A stretch of DNA of 41,179 nucleotides from Clostridia bacterium. GTDB lineage: Bacteria > Bacillota > Clostridia > Christensenellales > Borkfalkiaceae. The notes beneath the pieces were generated by a model. That model was not told the origin of the DNA and made no database searches. It saw only the letters and a list, made by a program, of their open reading frames with translations. Of the stretch, positions 1 to 8,670 are shown one piece after another (the stretch's first letter is position 1; each line of letters starts with the position of its first letter). The DNA is taken from NCBI GenBank assembly GCA_028720205.1, contig JAQYLE010000058.1, positions 1 to 41,179 on the forward strand. The letters are read 5' to 3'. A program made the position numbers and the translations under genes.

Positions 1-335
1 AACGGTAATCTTCTTCGTGCGGATTAGTTCCGCTTATTAAATTGTAGATTGTACTTAAAAAATCGTACGACAATAAAACCCACACTCCAAACCGCTTTTT
101 ACGGTTGAAATGCCTGTCTCAGTAATCGCCTCGCTTCTAACGGCAACCCTATGGAAAGCGACAGTAATTCTCCGGTTCAGTCCACAAGGGAAAGAACATC
201 TTCGGGCAACTCTTTTACGCCCGACAGCCTATTTTTATAACGCAACACTTGATTTATATCAGGCCTATTTTATCAAGTCATAATACACGAACATTTGTTT
301 GTCGATCGTTTTAAATGCGATTTTTTAGAAAAAAA

Positions 336-410
336 TTATCGATGTATATGCTGATTTTGGCAAAACAACAGATTGCAAAAAAACAATCTTATAAGTCTTG
401 ATTTTGCCAT
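336..410 (-). CDS. Possible 24-codon small ORF behind fucU
   Basis: An ATG at 410 is preceded, about 10 nt upstream, by AAAGGAGAG, which starts just after the fucU stop codon. The frame encodes 24 residues and stops at 336. The ribosome binding site is as good as those of real genes in this operon. The peptide is basic at the start and then hydrophobic, and I recognise nothing in it. It also overlaps an inverted repeat, so it may be a leader-like peptide, the stump of a lost downstream gene, or chance. Confidence 0.2.
   Translation of the reverse strand: MAKSRLIRLFFCNLLFCQNQHIHR
358..409. repeat. Nested inverted repeat after fucU
   Basis: An outer 8-bp arm (TGGCAAAA at 358-365, TTTTGCCA at 402-409) encloses an inner 6-bp arm (AGATTG at 370-375, CAATCT at 384-389). 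It sits just past the fucU stop and may form the 3' end structure of the operon transcript. No clean U-tract follows it on the minus strand, so a standard intrinsic terminator is not established. Confidence 0.4.
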
Positions 411-432
411 TTTTGTTTATCTCTCCTTTACG

Positions 433-864
433 TTACTTGATAACGCCCTTTTTTAAAATAATATTTGCATATACCGCCTCTTCGCCCGTTGCGATTACCG
501 CATACGCGTTTTTCGCCCGTTCGTAAAAGGCGTATCTTTCCAAAGCCCCGATTTTTACGTTTTTGTCGTGCTTATTTGCGATTTTTTCATACTCACCCCA
601 TATCGTGGGATTGATTTTGCCTTTGTCGCTTTCCGTCAATTCCATTAAAATAAAATTCTTCTCGGAATAGGTATCCAAGGGAATCAGCGATAAAACCGCG
701 TCCAGCATTGCCGTGCCGCTGATTCCGTCCGCGCGGATTACGCGTTTCCCGTACGTTTCCGCGGGAAAATTCCCGTCCGCTATTACGATTTCGTCGCCGT
801 GACCCGTTTCGCATAACGTTTTTAAAAGTTCCGGCGAGATTATTTTCGGTATATTTTTTAACAT
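433..864 (-). CDS. fucU: L-fucose mutarotase (FucU/RbsD family)
   Basis: The 143-residue product matches the RbsD/FucU family, cytoplasmic enzymes that interconvert alpha and beta anomers of sugars. The N-terminal motif GHGDEIVIADGNFP, with His22 and Asp30 at the positions used in E. coli FucU, points to the fucose branch rather than ribose pyranase RbsD, whose motif differs. The length is normal for the family. It is probably the last full gene of the sugar operon, 143 nt after the phosphatase gene. The ATG at 864 has only a weak purine-rich site upstream (GAAGAAAGAAA). Together with the alpha-mannosidase and the sugar transporter it suggests use of glycans that contain fucose and mannose. 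The family assignment is firm; the exact sugar is inferred. Confidence 0.87.
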   Translation of the reverse strand: MLKNIPKIISPELLKTLCETGHGDEIVIADGNFPAETYGKRVIRADGISGTAMLDAVLSLIPLDTYSEKNFILMELTESDKGKINPTIWGEYEKIANKHDKNVKIGALERYAFYERAKNAYAVIATGEEAVYANIILKKGVIK

Positions 865-1007
865 AATATTTCTTTCTTCGCATTGTTTTTTATTGAGAAG
901 ATCGGTCTTTACGGTACTGCAACGAAAATACGCGGTAGTACGTTCGGTTTGAATAGTTTCGCATTGTAAAAAATAAGTATCGTAATTTTGCCGATTTTTT
1001 TATTCTG

Positions 1008-2141
1008 TTATTGATCTGTTTTCGTCATTATTTTTTTAATGCTTTCCAAGTCTGCGGAAGAAACGCCTATATCGCGCAAAAATTTCGCAGTGTTCTCTTG
1101 GAGCGATCCTCCGCCGTATTCATGCAAAAAATCGTAAATTTCCGTTATCCTTGTAAACATAGTATCCGGCGTAGCGTTGTCTTTACAGCCTGCGTCTGAA
1201 AAAAAGGACATTTCATAGTCCGCCATTATATCGTTATAATCAGCGCCGAGAAACGCTTCGAGAACGGCGGCCAACGTTCCCGTTCTGTCGCGACCTATGG
1301 CGCAATGAAAAACGATCGGATACTTGTTCTCATCGGCAAATACTTCGATTGCTTTCGCCATGTTCTGCTGATATAACGGGTCTTTGACGCTTGCTCCGGT
1401 AGTAACGTAATACGCCCCCGGAAACGAATAATAATTTACCGTTTTCCCGAGAGATCGTTGCTTTCCCTCGCCGGTGTTTCTTAAATCGATTTCCGTTTTG
1501 ATTCCGTATTTCAAAAGCGCGTCGGTTAATCCTTTTTCGGTTACGGCGTCAAGCGAAGCCGCCCGGTAAATCATGCCTTGCTTTAAAGTTTTCGAAAAGA
1601 AAGCAATGTCCCGCACATTGGAAACGCCGTCGATAACGATCGATTTCGGCGACATTTCCGTTTTAAAACAGTCTTCTCCTTTCGCCACCTCTTTTCCGTC
1701 TTTATAAGCGGTCACTCTCCATGAGTAATCCGCAAAAACATTCAAATCGCTAACCGTAACGCTTTTTTTCAACGAACGATAGCGAAGGCAACCGGCATAA
1801 TCTCCCCCTTCCGCAATCTCCAGAACGAAGTAATCCGCATTCCCGTCGTATTCCCATTCGAAAACAACGTCTTTCCCCGCAAAATGATCTCCTTTGCCGT
1901 AATTATCCCCCAGACCGTTCGGATGATACGGGGTAAACCATTTTGCAACGTCGTCGTTGGCAAGTTGTAATAATTGGTTTTTTGCGGGTAAAACCGTCTT
2001 GATCGTTTCGTATTTAAACTCTTTATCGGAATCTTTTTGTCCGCACTGTAAATCATGAATATTATTAAACATATTGTGCCCGTAAACCGAATTTTGACGA
2101 ATAGTCCTTAAATTTTTCCGCGCGGAGATAATCCTATGCAC
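1008..2141 (-). CDS. Tyrosine-protein phosphatase (Y_phosphatase3 type) with N-terminal beta-sandwich domain
   Basis: The C-terminal half has the signs of the PtpB/LipA-type phosphatases: VSNVRDIAFF, GMIYRAASLDAVTEKG, IDLRNTGE, then the P-loop HCAIGRDRT near residue 280 with catalytic Cys and Arg. The N-terminal part, about residues 60-160, reads like a fibronectin-III-like beta-sandwich (FEWEYDGNADYFVLEI, YSWRVTAYKDGKEV). I see no signal peptide. The start is uncertain: the GTG at 2141 overlaps the end of the upstream glycosidase gene by 34 nt and has AAGGA about 12 nt before it, whereas the ATG at 2072 has no obvious binding site. Such phosphatases act on phosphotyrosine, phosphoserine/threonine or phosphoinositides; the substrate here is unknown. 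A phosphatase inside a sugar-use operon is unusual. Confidence 0.8.
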   Translation of the reverse strand: MHRIISARKNLRTIRQNSVYGHNMFNNIHDLQCGQKDSDKEFKYETIKTVLPAKNQLLQLANDDVAKWFTPYHPNGLGDNYGKGDHFAGKDVVFEWEYDGNADYFVLEIAEGGDYAGCLRYRSLKKSVTVSDLNVFADYSWRVTAYKDGKEVAKGEDCFKTEMSPKSIVIDGVSNVRDIAFFSKTLKQGMIYRAASLDAVTEKGLTDALLKYGIKTEIDLRNTGEGKQRSLGKTVNYYSFPGAYYVTTGASVKDPLYQQNMAKAIEVFADENKYPIVFHCAIGRDRTGTLAAVLEAFLGADYNDIMADYEMSFFSDAGCKDNATPDTMFTRITEIYDFLHEYGGGSLQENTAKFLRDIGVSSADLESIKKIMTKTDQ

Positions 2142-3163
2142 ACAACGTAAGTCTTTCCTTCAAAACAATACGGGGCGCTGCCGTTGCCGCTCGCACAGAA
2201 AAGACAGGCGGGTTCGCCGTTCCCGTTAAACAGCAGAGACGGGCGTTCTAGGTTGCATTGCACGGTTTTTCTTCCGTCTTCCCATTCCAGCAGACGAGAA
2301 TATGCTTTTGGAGATTCGCCGATTTCAAAATGAATGCAGTCGTCGCTTTCCGCATAAAATCCGGCCCCCCATTCCCCCGTGATTCCCCGATCGCCGTTTT
2401 TACTGTCGTCTTTCGCGATGATACAAAATTTGCCGCGTTTTTCGTCATACCACAAAAAAGGATCTTCGATATGCTTGTTTTCGTCTGCAAATCGGAATAT
2501 GGGATCTTCGGTAAGCCTTTCGAAATTTCCGTCCGGCTTATCCGCTACGGCAACGCCGAGTTGCAGCGGCTTTCCAAAGGCACGGCGGGATTTATAAATC
2601 ATATATGTCTTACCGCTTGGCAATATTGCCACGGACGGATTGGTTGTTACGGTACAATCCCAATGAGAACAGTCGCGCGGCGCTAAAACAGGAGCGTCGC
2701 GACGAACGAAATCTTTATCGATATCGTCGGCAACCGCCACGCCGATACGCTTTCTGTTCCACGTTTCCATAGCGTACTGTTCGTTAATAAGGCTGCCCGT
2801 CGGTATTTCTCCGCCGTAGGTCGTCCCCATATAGTACAGATAATATTTGCCGTTCCAGAACTTAACGCAGGTATTGTGCGTATTCATTCCGTCAAAAAAC
2901 TCTCTGCCCCGTCTCGGCAATACCGCCTTATCGAACCGATACGGCCCCTGCGGTTTATCCGAAACAAACCGACATACTTCACTGTTAAAAAGCCAGTTCC
3001 AACCGAATCCGAGTTCCTCTTTCCACCGCGAAGCAAACATGTAATATCTGCCTTTCGCCGCTATAACGCAACTGTCCCAGACGTAATACCCGTCGAGTTC
3101 AAGCGCGATATTCGCTTTTCCGCAGGAAAAATCAAAACCGTTATTATTGCCTTTATTCTCCAT
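2108..3163 (-). CDS. Beta-propeller glycosidase (GH43/GH117-like)
   Basis: The 351-residue product has the repeated short beta-strand pattern of five-bladed propeller glycosidases: KGRYYMFASRW, NGKYYLYYMGTTYG, SGKTYMIYKSRR, EDPFLWYDEKRGKFCIIAKD, LERPSLLFNGNGEPACLF. Each blade carries a tyrosine-rich strand, and acidic residues at WDS, HWD and EDP are candidate catalytic or binding residues. There is no signal peptide, so it probably acts on imported oligosaccharides. I chose the ATG at 3163 because AGGAAAGGA lies 6 nt upstream; a frame-open ATG at 3202 lacks a site. It follows the alpha-mannosidase gene by 97 nt and overlaps the longer form of the phosphatase gene. The fold call is good; the family number and substrate are not certain. 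Confidence 0.72.
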   Translation of the reverse strand: MENKGNNNGFDFSCGKANIALELDGYYVWDSCVIAAKGRYYMFASRWKEELGFGWNWLFNSEVCRFVSDKPQGPYRFDKAVLPRRGREFFDGMNTHNTCVKFWNGKYYLYYMGTTYGGEIPTGSLINEQYAMETWNRKRIGVAVADDIDKDFVRRDAPVLAPRDCSHWDCTVTTNPSVAILPSGKTYMIYKSRRAFGKPLQLGVAVADKPDGNFERLTEDPIFRFADENKHIEDPFLWYDEKRGKFCIIAKDDSKNGDRGITGEWGAGFYAESDDCIHFEIGESPKAYSRLLEWEDGRKTVQCNLERPSLLFNGNGEPACLFCASGNGSAPYCFEGKTYVVCIGLSPRGKI

Positions 3164-3260
3164 AGCCGTCCTTTCCTGAAAACCTGCCTTATATATGTGC
3201 ATTCCTTAAAAACTTTCCGCAATCGGAATCAGCGTATCGCCCTGTGCCGGAGCGTATTCG

Positions 3261-5687
3261 TTACAGCCATACTTTTTTTTCTTCGAACCGTTTCCCGTTG
3301 AAGAGCACCGTCTTCACCTCGTACTTTCCGAAACTCCACTCCGCCGTCACTCCTCCGCATCCGATACGGGCGGTTTCCGCGACGGAATTGTTATTGAACA
3401 ATCGTAACACGTATTCCCCGTCCTCGTAATAACAGGCAGACAAGGAAATCGCCCTGTTTGAAATTTCGAATTTTTTTCGTTCTTTCGTATCGCCGTGCGG
3501 GAAGTAATTGAGTCCGTCTTTTTTAGTAACGAATTCCTGTACGGCGTTTTCCACCTCGCTGCGTTTGCAATACCCGATCCGGAAACGGAAGGTGTGCCTG
3601 CCGTCTTCAACAAAAGGAACGTAACGGTCTTTTTCAAGCAGTGGTCTGTCTCCGATAGGATGGGCGCAGTACGCGACACCCCGCAGCAAAGTTACGTATA
3701 ATCCGTTTTCATCGGCGGAAAAACTGTATGCGCAATCGTTTGCAACGTACAGAACGTTTTCTCCGTCTTCCACGCCGATAAAGCGGTGCGCCGTTATTTC
3801 CTCCCCGTTTTTTTCAAACTCGTCGCAGGCGTAGGGAATCTGCCCGATAAACGCGCCTTTCAACGGCGTAGGAATACGCAGTTTCAGCCCCTTGTCTTTT
3901 TCGTTCCACAAAACGTCTGCGGTCACGTCGATATACGGAAAATCTTTGTATATCTTATAGTCCATACGGACGAAACTGCAATTTTGTTCGTAAAGCGCCT
4001 CTACTTCCGTTACGACGTCTCCGTCTTCAACGACGTTCACGTTCTTTAACCCTGCAAAAATTCCTTTATCGCAGGAAGAAAGCCCGAAATCGACGGGATT
4101 CGTACCGATTTTACGCATACCCCACCCCCACGGATCGGGGTAGTCGTCGAACATCACGGGACAAAACGCGTTTTCCGCTAACGTTTTTTTGCCGAACGAC
4201 AGGCGGAGCAAACCCGTTTCTCTGCCGATCGACGCCGTTTTGAAACAATCTTCCTCCACGATTTCCGCAGGCTTGACGAATTGCTTTTTCGGGGTGATTT
4301 TCACCGTTACGTCGAAACGGGCAACGTCGCCTGCCGGCAACTCTCCTACAAAAATCACCCGTTTCCGACGGTCGTAATTGATGTTGACGCCTTCCTTGAT
4401 CACCTGACTGCGCACAATTTTTCCGTTCTGTTTCACCGTAAGAGAATACTGCCGCGTATCCGAAACAAGGCTGTCCGGAATAAGAAATTCCCCTTCGATA
4501 ACGGCTTTTCGCTTATACGGACTGCCGTTGAAAACAAAAATGGGAAATTCGCCTTCATCCGCCTTTTCGTGTTGTTCGCAATAAGCGAAAAACGCTTTGT
4601 CGTATTCCTTTTTTAAACGGGTAAGCGCCTCTCCCGCCAACAGAAGAGAACTTTCTTCCGCCGCGCGGCAAACCGTTCCCGCCAGAAGATCGTGAAATTC
4701 GAATTTACAAAGCGCGCGCTCCGCATCGGTAAACGTTTTTTCCGGATAGTCGTTTATCAACCCGTTCATATACGCGAGAGAACAAATCTTTTCCGTTTCG
4801 AAAAGAGCGTTTTCCAACTTCACGTGCGTTTGTTTTACGGCGCTCATCGAAGCATAGCAACCGATCAGGCAGGGCTGCATCGATTTATCGAACACCTTTT
4901 CGTATTTCGCCGCAGAAAAGTATTCTTCCGGAGTAGAATGTTTTATCTCGCATTCTTCCCCGCCGAGTTTTCCCGTCGAAATCATTTCGTTTACGTCGCT
5001 GATGTCCTTTCGTGAAGGATTTCCGCCGTGATTCCCGACTCCCCACAAGAGCAATCCCACGGATTTTTCTTTATAGAGTTGCGCTTTTCTTTCCAGATCG
5101 GATTTCGCCGTGCCGAATCCGGAACAGTACAGCGTCAGATCGTCCACGCGGGATACTTTTATTTCGCTGCCGTCCTTGCCCCGCCAGATGAATTCCGTAT
5201 CCGGTAAGGGCGACATGTCCTTATCCCAACTCATCGGGCGGCAACACAGGTATCCTTCATAGCCGGTCTTTTTTAAAATCTGCACCAGACCGACGGAATG
5301 ACCAAAACTGTCGAAATTAACCGCAACGGTCGGTCTTGCGTTGAATTTTTCGGAAAAATATTTACGCCCTCTCCTGATTTGCCGCACAAAAGATTCCCCG
5401 GAGGGAAGATTGCAATCGGGCTGTAAATACCAACCGCCCATAATCTTCCATTTTCCCGCTTTTACCTGCTCCTGAATTGCGGAAAATATAGCGGGAGAAT
5501 ATTCTTCGATATATTCGTACAACAACGCTTCGTTGTGGCAAAACACGAAATCCGATTCGCTCAATAACTTCTCAGCCTGATAAAAGGTTGAAAGCGCCGC
5601 CGAAGCACCTTCGTCCCAATCCCACATCCATACGGGATCCAGATGTGAATTACAAACCAGATAATATTTCTTTTTTTCTGCGCCCAT
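3261..5687 (-). CDS. Alpha-mannosidase, glycoside hydrolase family 38
   Basis: This 808-residue enzyme shows the GH38 pattern throughout. Near the N terminus NSHLDPVWMWDWDEG (His15, Asp17) supplies zinc ligands; GGWYLQPDCNLPSGES includes Asp91; and NFDSFGHS carries the presumed nucleophile Asp126. The middle has the family helical bundle and the C-terminal half a beta-sandwich. Length is typical for bacterial GH38. No signal peptide is seen, so it should cleave terminal alpha-mannosyl residues from imported glycans in the cytoplasm. I chose the ATG at 5687 because AGGTAGGA precedes it; the ATG ten codons upstream has no site. It lies 75 nt after the surface-protein gene in the same operon. 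The linkage cleaved cannot be read from sequence. Confidence 0.92.
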   Translation of the reverse strand: MGAEKKKYYLVCNSHLDPVWMWDWDEGASAALSTFYQAEKLLSESDFVFCHNEALLYEYIEEYSPAIFSAIQEQVKAGKWKIMGGWYLQPDCNLPSGESFVRQIRRGRKYFSEKFNARPTVAVNFDSFGHSVGLVQILKKTGYEGYLCCRPMSWDKDMSPLPDTEFIWRGKDGSEIKVSRVDDLTLYCSGFGTAKSDLERKAQLYKEKSVGLLLWGVGNHGGNPSRKDISDVNEMISTGKLGGEECEIKHSTPEEYFSAAKYEKVFDKSMQPCLIGCYASMSAVKQTHVKLENALFETEKICSLAYMNGLINDYPEKTFTDAERALCKFEFHDLLAGTVCRAAEESSLLLAGEALTRLKKEYDKAFFAYCEQHEKADEGEFPIFVFNGSPYKRKAVIEGEFLIPDSLVSDTRQYSLTVKQNGKIVRSQVIKEGVNINYDRRKRVIFVGELPAGDVARFDVTVKITPKKQFVKPAEIVEEDCFKTASIGRETGLLRLSFGKKTLAENAFCPVMFDDYPDPWGWGMRKIGTNPVDFGLSSCDKGIFAGLKNVNVVEDGDVVTEVEALYEQNCSFVRMDYKIYKDFPYIDVTADVLWNEKDKGLKLRIPTPLKGAFIGQIPYACDEFEKNGEEITAHRFIGVEDGENVLYVANDCAYSFSADENGLYVTLLRGVAYCAHPIGDRPLLEKDRYVPFVEDGRHTFRFRIGYCKRSEVENAVQEFVTKKDGLNYFPHGDTKERKKFEISNRAISLSACYYEDGEYVLRLFNNNSVAETARIGCGGVTAEWSFGKYEVKTVLFNGKRFEEKKVWL

Positions 5688-5762
5688 ATTGTTCCTACCT
5701 CGCTGAAAGTAACGCATAGAGAGGACGCATTAAGCGTCCTCCCCGCGTTCAAGTGAAGATAA

Positions 5763-8576
5763 TCAGTTCTCTTTCTTCTTCTTAAAGAGCGTTGTGCTAC
5801 CAAGGATCAACACTGCCGCGCATCCGAGACCTGCCCCCGCCATGCCGCCGCAGCCGCCTTTCTTTTCCGCTTTCCAGTTCGCCACAACGGTGACGTCGGA
5901 AGTGATTGCCGCGTTGAAATCGAATTCGTTGCCGTCGGCGTCTACCCAGCCGAGGAACACGTAGCCTTCTTTCACGGGATCTTCGGGCTTAGTGATATAG
6001 GATTCTTCTTCCACAACCTGACTATCGACAGAACTTCCGCCCTGCGTATCAAACGTAACGGTATATACCTTCGCCCATTTTCCCTGAACGTTCGCGTCTG
6101 CGGTAATAACGGTAGACGTTGTAAAGTCTGCTCCGTTCAATTTCCAGCCGAGGAATTTATAGCCGGCTTTTTCAACGACGGGCAATTGAGCAACCGTTCC
6201 GCCGTCCTCGACTTCCACGGCGTTTCCGCCGTCAAAAGTTACAGTCCAGGTTACTTTTTCCGACTTTTTGTAAGAACCGTCCTCCTGTTTCACGAACATG
6301 ACGGATTCGCTCACCTCGTAATACAAAACGTCGTGAATCTCAACGCCGCCCACGGTGTTGGCGTAAATCGGCAACTGACACCCCTGGCGGATAATGATCT
6401 TAGCGGGCGCCTGCAACCCTTCGATGCGGATGGCGAACGTACCGTAAGCGGTCGCGTTGATCCAGGAGTCGATTGACGTAATTTCATTTTCGTCGATATA
6501 ATCGGCAAGGGAAACGCCGTCGAACGTGATATGGTCGTAACATGCCAGATTATACTCGAAATAGTTATCTATCCGTTTTGCTCCTTCGGTGGGATAATCG
6601 GTACCCGTCAACGAAATTTCAAGAGTGGCGTCCGCAAAAGTAACGCCCGTTGCACCGATTTCGCCGTAATTTCTGTCCACAGCCCAGTTCGTGGAGAAGA
6701 AGGCGTGGTTTTCTTGCGTCGGAGCCCAGTCCTTCAGATAAATATTCTCTGCCGCAACGTACTTTTTCACCGTAACGAGATTGCCGGAGGTGTACTCGTA
6801 CGAAGGGAATTCCGTTCCTTGGGGAATGTAGATTTTAACGATTTCATCGGCGCTGTATTTCCCGATCTGAACCGCGATACAATTCTGTTCGCCCCAGATG
6901 TTGTAATACATTTCGCCCGTCGCGGTTTCCGACGTGTAGGCCTGTTTTAAAGAAACGGGATCCGCGTCTACGGTCGTATAAAGCATAATCTTATCCAGGA
7001 AGTTATAAGCGGCCGCTTTGTCTTTGTCGATTGGAGTAGTTGCGGGTGCGTCAACAATATCCGTTGCGGTAGCAAAGAAGATCAGCAGTTTATCGTCGAT
7101 GGTTCCGTCTGTCGTGCGGTATCCGCCTCTGATATGAGCGGCGTTCGCTCTCAGATATACTTCTTCGGGTGCGTACGTCCATTTCGTAGACTGTTTGTTT
7201 TCATCGAGCCCGCCGCTTACGAAGGCGGCTTCTTTATCGGTAATATACGCGCTTGCGCCGGTTAAAGCCGAAGGGAATTCACAACCCTCCTTAACCACGA
7301 TTTTGCTTACGCTTGCATTCGTGTAAACCGAACCGTCCAGCGCGATCGCCAGGCACCCCATGTCGCCGTAGTGATTATACCAGGCGTTTTTGCCTGCGCT
7401 CATCGCATTTTTCAACGAGGCGTGCGTTTCGCCCGCATATATTTCGATGTTTTCCAGTAATGCGTCCGAAACAATATGATCGTCTGCGCCCGCGTTCACT
7501 GTCGCCTGATCGAAGTTCTGTTTGGAAAGGAAAATAAAGAGTTTATTGTCTCTCACCTGAACTTTGGTAACGGCAGTCACTTTCAATCCTTCGGAAGGAG
7601 TATCCGTTACCGTCCAGGCAACCGCATTTCCGTCTTCGCCGACCCCGCCGCTGCGATAGGTAACGTCCTGCCACTGAACAAAGGCGACGTTCCCGTTGTT
7701 ATCGGGGAACTGGCAACCGTTTTTCACCGTAACCATCTTCACCTGAGCCGCGCCGTAATTCGCCCCCATCTCCAACGCGATTGCGCCGGAAGCATAAAGA
7801 TTGTAGAATTTAGAGCCGCCCTGCTTCGCCGCCTCCGCAAGAGAAACGCCGGTTGTCTCGCTCGTCCAGATCGTTACGTTCTGCATGATGTTGCAGGCAG
7901 CAAACGCCGCGCTTGCGTCGCTGTTTGCGGTTGCATCAGCATAATCGTTCCCGTCGAAATAGAAGAACAAACGGTCATCTCTGATTTCAATCTTCTTCAC
8001 GTTGACGGCAACTCCTCCGTCCGTCTTGGCGGTATCCGTCTTCGTCCACGACGTGCAATCGCCCGACGTACCGTACCCCTCGTTCCGGTAGGTCACGTTT
8101 CCTTTCTGAACGTATCCGGCCGCATGGGTGGCTGCGGAAGGGAAAACGCATCCGTCGAGAACGGTGAGATATTTAATCTTCCCCAAGCCGTATTCCGCTT
8201 TCGTATCCAGACAAATGCTGTTTGTTTCACCCCACACGTTATAATAGATCGGTCCGCTACTGTTCCGGGCCGTCCGCAACGTTACGTACACATTGTCATC
8301 AAGATAGAGCCGGATATTATCCAGCATGGTAACGCCCGTCGCTTCCACCTCGCCGGGCGCTTCCGTAGTTGCGCCTACCGTTGAATAATCGGTATTTTCC
8401 AGAAAAAGAATTAAACGGTTGCAATTAGCGTCTCTATGCTGGATTTTCGTAACCGTCGTTTCAGGCAAAGTATCCGCCTGCGCTTTGCTCGTCACGGATA
8501 CGATACCCATTGCCGCAACAAGCAAGAATGCGAACGCGAAAAACGCGCTCAAGATGTTTCTTGTGAGTTTCTTCAT
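5763..8576 (-). CDS. Large secreted surface protein: five ~145-residue modules, two InlB B-repeats, C-terminal anchor
   Basis: The 937-residue product starts with a signal peptide (MKKLTRN, hydrophobic core, SKAQA). Five related modules follow, each built around a core such as LLENIEIYAG, an aromatic YYNVWGE-like segment and a landmark GCxFP: GCVFP near 142, GCQFP near 287, GCEFP near 431, GTEFP near 587 and GCQLP near 732, a period of 144-156 residues. Two Listeria-Bacteroides (InlB B) repeats come next (about 778-836 and 838-903, GYKFLGW and GYVFLGW). The end is GGCGG, a hydrophobic stretch and KKKK, a sortase-independent-looking membrane anchor. The ATG at 8576 has GAGGGG upstream. It lies between the ABC permeases and the glycosidases, so a role in holding glycans at the cell surface is a reasonable inference, not shown. 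I do not recognise the module. Confidence 0.85.
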   Translation of the reverse strand: MKKLTRNILSAFFAFAFLLVAAMGIVSVTSKAQADTLPETTVTKIQHRDANCNRLILFLENTDYSTVGATTEAPGEVEATGVTMLDNIRLYLDDNVYVTLRTARNSSGPIYYNVWGETNSICLDTKAEYGLGKIKYLTVLDGCVFPSAATHAAGYVQKGNVTYRNEGYGTSGDCTSWTKTDTAKTDGGVAVNVKKIEIRDDRLFFYFDGNDYADATANSDASAAFAACNIMQNVTIWTSETTGVSLAEAAKQGGSKFYNLYASGAIALEMGANYGAAQVKMVTVKNGCQFPDNNGNVAFVQWQDVTYRSGGVGEDGNAVAWTVTDTPSEGLKVTAVTKVQVRDNKLFIFLSKQNFDQATVNAGADDHIVSDALLENIEIYAGETHASLKNAMSAGKNAWYNHYGDMGCLAIALDGSVYTNASVSKIVVKEGCEFPSALTGASAYITDKEAAFVSGGLDENKQSTKWTYAPEEVYLRANAAHIRGGYRTTDGTIDDKLLIFFATATDIVDAPATTPIDKDKAAAYNFLDKIMLYTTVDADPVSLKQAYTSETATGEMYYNIWGEQNCIAVQIGKYSADEIVKIYIPQGTEFPSYEYTSGNLVTVKKYVAAENIYLKDWAPTQENHAFFSTNWAVDRNYGEIGATGVTFADATLEISLTGTDYPTEGAKRIDNYFEYNLACYDHITFDGVSLADYIDENEITSIDSWINATAYGTFAIRIEGLQAPAKIIIRQGCQLPIYANTVGGVEIHDVLYYEVSESVMFVKQEDGSYKKSEKVTWTVTFDGGNAVEVEDGGTVAQLPVVEKAGYKFLGWKLNGADFTTSTVITADANVQGKWAKVYTVTFDTQGGSSVDSQVVEEESYITKPEDPVKEGYVFLGWVDADGNEFDFNAAITSDVTVVANWKAEKKGGCGGMAGAGLGCAAVLILGSTTLFKKKKEN

Positions 8577-8670
8577 GTTTATACCCCTCAAATTTTTTTA
8601 CTTCCATGCGGGGAAAAAGTTACGCCGTTCTTCCGCCCCGCAAAAGGATCAAAATAATGTTTTCAGGCAA

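Larger units (their letters stand above)
1..432. other. Intergenic, AT-rich, no convincing gene
   Basis: This stretch lies downstream of the fucose mutarotase gene and runs to the window edge. I see no open frame of useful length on either strand. It holds a nested inverted repeat (358-409) and a possible 24-codon frame (336-410, minus), listed separately. A minus-strand frame through about 99-262 is broken by stops and was not accepted as a gene. Confidence 0.5.

Noticed and set aside
99-262. Minus-strand frame reading RYKNRLSGVKELPEDVL and, after a stop, GLPLEARRLLRQAF.
   Set aside because: It is interrupted by stops, has no start or ribosome binding site, and I recognise no family. It could be a decayed gene but cannot be supported.
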